This document shows positions 5,173-7,600 of a stretch of 7,600 nucleotides of DNA, one piece after another (within the stretch, counting starts at the first letter, position 1; every line of letters starts with the position of its first letter). The notes below the pieces were generated by a model. It did not search any database and was not told the origin of the DNA. It saw only the letters and a list, made by a program, of their open reading frames with translations. The DNA lies in contig ARWO01000019.1 in the NCBI GenBank assembly GCA_000402075.1, positions 1 to 7,600 on the forward strand, given 5' to 3'. The stretch comes from Thaumarchaeota archaeon SCGC AAA007-O23 (GTDB lineage Archaea; Thermoproteota; Nitrososphaeria; Nitrososphaerales; Nitrosopumilaceae). A program made the position numbers and the translations under genes.

Positions 5173-7600
5173 ATGAAATTACATTTTTTCATCTTATTGT
5201 TTGTAACATGCTCGCTTCTTTTTCATGCACCTCTACCAGAGGCATCAGCTGCTGTTGGGGACATCACTCCGATAAGAATAAAAAATCATGCAGCCTTTGA
5301 GTCAGCTTCTGATAACTTAGAGTTTGACGCTGTTAAAGGAATATACAACCATTTCCTCCAAGTCGATTCAGACACATATGTGTTGGCGTATACAGGTTCA
5401 GACACTCCTGCCACTGGACGTAGCCACGGTTTCATCTCCACATTTACCATTTCATCAGATGGCACTACCATTACGGAAGTAGATACTGTAGAGCATGATA
5501 GTAGTCTACATATTTTGTATAGCTCTCTAGTTCAAGTCGATTCGGACACCTATGCATTGGCATATGATGTTGGAGAAACAGGCAACTCTGGAGGTTTAAT
5601 CTCAACATTTACAGTTGACGGTGACGGCACTATCACTCCGATAAGAATAGCAAATCATGCAGCCTTTGAGTCAGCTTCTGATAACTTTAAGCATGACCCA
5701 GATGGTGCCAGATACAATTCTTTCATCCAGGTGGATTCAGATACCTATGCATTGGCGTATGCAAGCGCTAAAGCAGCCACTAATAACCATGGGTTCATCG
5801 CCACGTTTACAATTTCATCTGATGGCGAAACCATTACGGAAGTAGCTAGTTTACGCCATGACACAAGTGGGGGTGTATACAACTCCCTAGTACAAGTCGA
5901 TTCAGATACGTATGCATTGGCGTATGGAGGGGAAAACACTGATGGTTACATCTCTACATTTACAATTGATAGCGACGGTACTATCACTGCTGTAAAAACA
6001 CAGTCAGAAGGTAACAATTTAGAGCATGATGAACAGGCTGCTAAGTGGAATTCTCTGATCCAAGTAGATTCAGACACATATGCACTGGCATATGAAGATG
6101 ATGTAGAAACTGAAGGTAGCATCTCCACATTTACAATTGATAGCGACGGTGTGATCACTGGTGTAAAAACAGATGTGGCAGGTACTAATGTAGTGCATGA
6201 CACAGCTTTTGCCCTTTACAACTCTTTCATCCATATGGATTCAGACCTCTATGTATTAGCATATCAAGGAACAGGTGGAGATGGTTTCATCTCCACATTT
6301 ACAATTGATAGTGACGGTGTGATCACTGCTGTAAAGACACATGCAGCAGGTAATAATGTAGAGCATACCTTAGATAACGCACGCCATAACTCTCTAGTCA
6401 AAGTTGATTCAGAGACCTTGGCATTGGCGTATAATCAAGTGGGGTCTGGTGGAACATATAACGAAGGATTCATCTCAACATTTGATTTTAGCATTCGCAG
6501 CCCTTCCCAAGTTGGCACCGTTAGCACGACATCTTCAGGAGAATTGTCGTGGACTGCGCCTACAGCTGGAGAGAGTGACATTACAGATTACACCATTCAA
6601 TATTCAACTGATGATTCCAACTGGACTACATTTGATGATGGAGTTACTACTGGTACGACAGCTACTGTAACTGGTCTAACAAGCGGCACAACTTATTATT
6701 TCAGAGTTGCTGCAGTCAATTCGGCATGGACTGGAGACTTTTCTTCATCTTCAAGTGTTGTTATGGGTCCAACTGTAACCATAACATCATCCAGCGGAGA
6801 TTCTGGAAGTTCAATTTCTGTTGGCATCATTACCTATACGGTAACTTTTAGCGAGTCTGTTACTGATTTTACAGTTGATGATATTACAGTGTCAGGCAGC
6901 GCAAACGCCAGAGTCAATAACTTTGCGGGATCCGGGACAACCTATACCTTTGATATGCTAAGAGGTTCTGATGGAACAGTATTAGTGAGTATTAGAGCAG
7001 GTATAGCAACAGATGCGAGCGGAAACAGTAATGTTGTATCAAACGAATACATCTTTTCTGTTAGTTGGAATAGAGAAAAGGCTACAGGTACATGTACAAG
7101 GCATGTCATCCTTGGAAACTGTGGAACCATAGCAATCAACAATGATGAATATCGAATTATAGACACCTGGACCAACGTTCCGACCACCGAGGTTCTGGTC
7201 GGACAGCCAGTAACAGTCACACTTAGCACTCCACACAATCCAACATATACAAAAATCCACTTTGCCTCAGTCCACACAGAAGTTTTCAGCATACCAGCAA
7301 ACTTTGATCAGAGCGTGCATATCGACTATTCTGTTTTGAGTGGTAACCATCATGTTTCAGACCATGTCTCACAATCCCAGCTCTTTCAGGCTGCTGGAGC
7401 CACACACAGGATAGTCCAAGACCCAAACGTAAAGAACCTGGAGATGTTTGAGGTGGTCTTCACTATGATATTTGCAAAGCCGATGGACACGTCGCACGTT
7501 GTGGTTGAGACAGAGAACAAATATGGAATTCCAGAGACACTGTACCTGATAGACGCACTGAAGGTGAGTAACAGCATTGTAGAAACACTAACGCTTGAAC
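5173..7600 (+). CDS. Secreted multidomain surface protein: beta-propeller repeats, FnIII, Big_12-like and histidine-rich domains (3' truncated by window edge)
   Basis: The frame is open from 5173 to the window end, giving at least 809 residues. Residues 1-26 form a signal peptide: Lys2, a hydrophobic core rich in Phe and Leu, then EASA with cleavage likely after Ala26. Seven repeats span 31-439, each with YNSLVQVDSDTYALAY-like and GFISTFTIDSDG-like stretches. I read them as four-strand blades of a seven-bladed beta-propeller. A fibronectin type III domain covers about 443-530 (Trp460, DYTIQYS, TYYFRVAAVN at 507-516). A Big_12-like bacterial Ig domain covers about 532-630 (PTVTITSS, VTFSESVTDFTVDDITV, GIATDASGNSN). 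The region from 631 holds a Cys pair (641, 650) and nine His within 688-775; its IFAKPMDTSHVVV and LIDAL segments resemble thaumarchaeal surface proteins as I recall them. A role in adhesion, glycan binding or the cell envelope is inferred. Any C-terminal anchor lies outside the window. Confidence 0.88.
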   Translation, partial: MKLHFFILLFVTCSLLFHAPLPEASAAVGDITPIRIKNHAAFESASDNLEFDAVKGIYNHFLQVDSDTYVLAYTGSDTPATGRSHGFISTFTISSDGTTITEVDTVEHDSSLHILYSSLVQVDSDTYALAYDVGETGNSGGLISTFTVDGDGTITPIRIANHAAFESASDNFKHDPDGARYNSFIQVDSDTYALAYASAKAATNNHGFIATFTISSDGETITEVASLRHDTSGGVYNSLVQVDSDTYALAYGGENTDGYISTFTIDSDGTITAVKTQSEGNNLEHDEQAAKWNSLIQVDSDTYALAYEDDVETEGSISTFTIDSDGVITGVKTDVAGTNVVHDTAFALYNSFIHMDSDLYVLAYQGTGGDGFISTFTIDSDGVITAVKTHAAGNNVEHTLDNARHNSLVKVDSETLALAYNQVGSGGTYNEGFISTFDFSIRSPSQVGTVSTTSSGELSWTAPTAGESDITDYTIQYSTDDSNWTTFDDGVTTGTTATVTGLTSGTTYYFRVAAVNSAWTGDFSSSSSVVMGPTVTITSSSGDSGSSISVGIITYTVTFSESVTDFTVDDITVSGSANARVNNFAGSGTTYTFDMLRGSDGTVLVSIRAGIATDASGNSNVVSNEYIFSVSWNREKATGTCTRHVILGNCGTIAINNDEYRIIDTWTNVPTTEVLVGQPVTVTLSTPHNPTYTKIHFASVHTEVFSIPANFDQSVHIDYSVLSGNHHVSDHVSQSQLFQAAGATHRIVQDPNVKNLEMFEVVFTMIFAKPMDTSHVVVETENKYGIPETLYLIDALKVSNSIVETLTLE
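5263..5318 (+). repeat. Near-identical 56-bp direct repeat, copy 1
   Basis: It matches 5632-5687 at 54 of 56 bases by hand alignment; the only differences are AAA versus GCA in one codon. The period is 369 bp, or 123 codons, which corresponds to a two-blade unit. Confidence 0.9.
5632..5687 (+). repeat. Near-identical 56-bp direct repeat, copy 2
   Basis: Second copy of the segment at 5263-5318, at the start of the third blade. It encodes ITPIRIANHAAFESASDN against ITPIRIKNHAAFESASDN in copy 1. Confidence 0.9.
6121..6160 (+). repeat. 40-bp direct repeat (copies at 5950-5989, 6121-6160, 6289-6328)
   Basis: The segment encoding ISTFTIDSDGVIT and the base after it recurs at 6289-6328 with one difference in 40 and at 5950-5989 with about four. 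The periods are 171 and 168 bp, one blade each. Copies are more alike than their flanks, suggesting recent duplication or conversion. Confidence 0.85.

Larger units (their letters stand above)
5263..6489 (+). repeat. Seven in-frame tandem repeats encoding propeller blades
   Basis: Units begin at 5263, 5470, 5632, 5833, 5983, 6154 and 6322 and measure 69, 54, 67, 50, 57, 56 and 56 codons. Each starts with ITxV or ITPI, has a charged HD-containing loop (HD lost in units 1 and 7), then the NSLVQVDSDTYALAY-like and GFISTFTIDSDG-like blocks. Length varies mainly in the loops after ITxV and after LAY. Units 6 and 7 are the most degenerate in the core block (HMDSDLYVLAY, KVDSETLALAY). Confidence 0.92.

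Noticed and set aside
5950..6160. DSDG stretches as calcium-binding motifs
   Set aside because: The segment lacks the full DxDxDG spacing of calcium loops and is better explained as the turn between two strands of a blade.
5286..6203. Minus-strand open frames across the repeat region
   Set aside because: They mirror the repeat units (recurring YANAYVSEST-like peptides), have no start signals, and the plus-strand frame has a signal peptide and domains.
5263..6489. CRISPR-like array
   Set aside because: Repeats are long, in-frame, diverged at third codon positions and continuous with coding sequence, so they are protein repeats.
6942..7577. Minus-strand open frames opposite the C-terminal domain
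   Set aside because: They overlap each other and are shadows of the long plus-strand frame, which is uninterrupted to the window end.

Overview
The window looks like part of a genome from an archaeon of the Nitrososphaerota (Thaumarchaeota), most likely a marine or sedimentary ammonia oxidiser near Nitrosopumilus. Reasons: a 56-residue archaeal-type ribosomal protein L40e; AT-rich DNA with TATA-like boxes about 23-29 nt upstream of several start codons that lack Shine-Dalgarno (SD) sites, as expected for leaderless archaeal transcripts; a crotonyl-CoA-reductase-like dehydrogenase; and a large secreted repeat protein whose C-terminal part resembles thaumarchaeal surface proteins. The placement is inferred from sequence character and recalled family features, not from a database search.

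Layout. Positions 1-1960 (+) hold the 3' part of sucC, then sucD overlapping it by ATGA, then the L40e gene 32 nt further on. The two downstream genes have clear SD sites. An O-methyltransferase gene (1962-2585, -) converges on L40e with one base between the stop codons. It diverges from a UbiE-like methyltransferase gene (2618-3295, +) across a 32-bp gap that appears to hold two opposed core promoters. A medium-chain dehydrogenase/reductase gene (3324-4397, +) follows. It overlaps tail-to-tail by 14 nt with a gene for a seven-helix membrane protein (4384-5076, -). After a 96-nt divergent promoter region, a secreted multidomain protein starts at 5173 and runs open off the window end (at least 809 residues).

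How the genes may work together. SucCD interconverts succinyl-CoA and succinate. The methyltransferase, reductase and weakly UbiA-like membrane protein could belong to quinone or lipid chemistry, or the reductase could serve acyl-CoA reduction in carbon fixation; neither is shown here. The most striking object is the secreted protein: a signal peptide, then seven about 50-69-residue repeats read here as a seven-bladed beta-propeller with velcro closure, then a fibronectin type III domain, a bacterial Ig-like (Big_12-like) domain and a histidine-rich C-terminal region. Segments of its repeats are nearly identical at DNA level, which points to recent duplication or gene conversion. I see no CRISPR array, insertion sequence, tRNA or rRNA. 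The only non-coding stretches are 32, 1, 32, 28 and 96 nt long.
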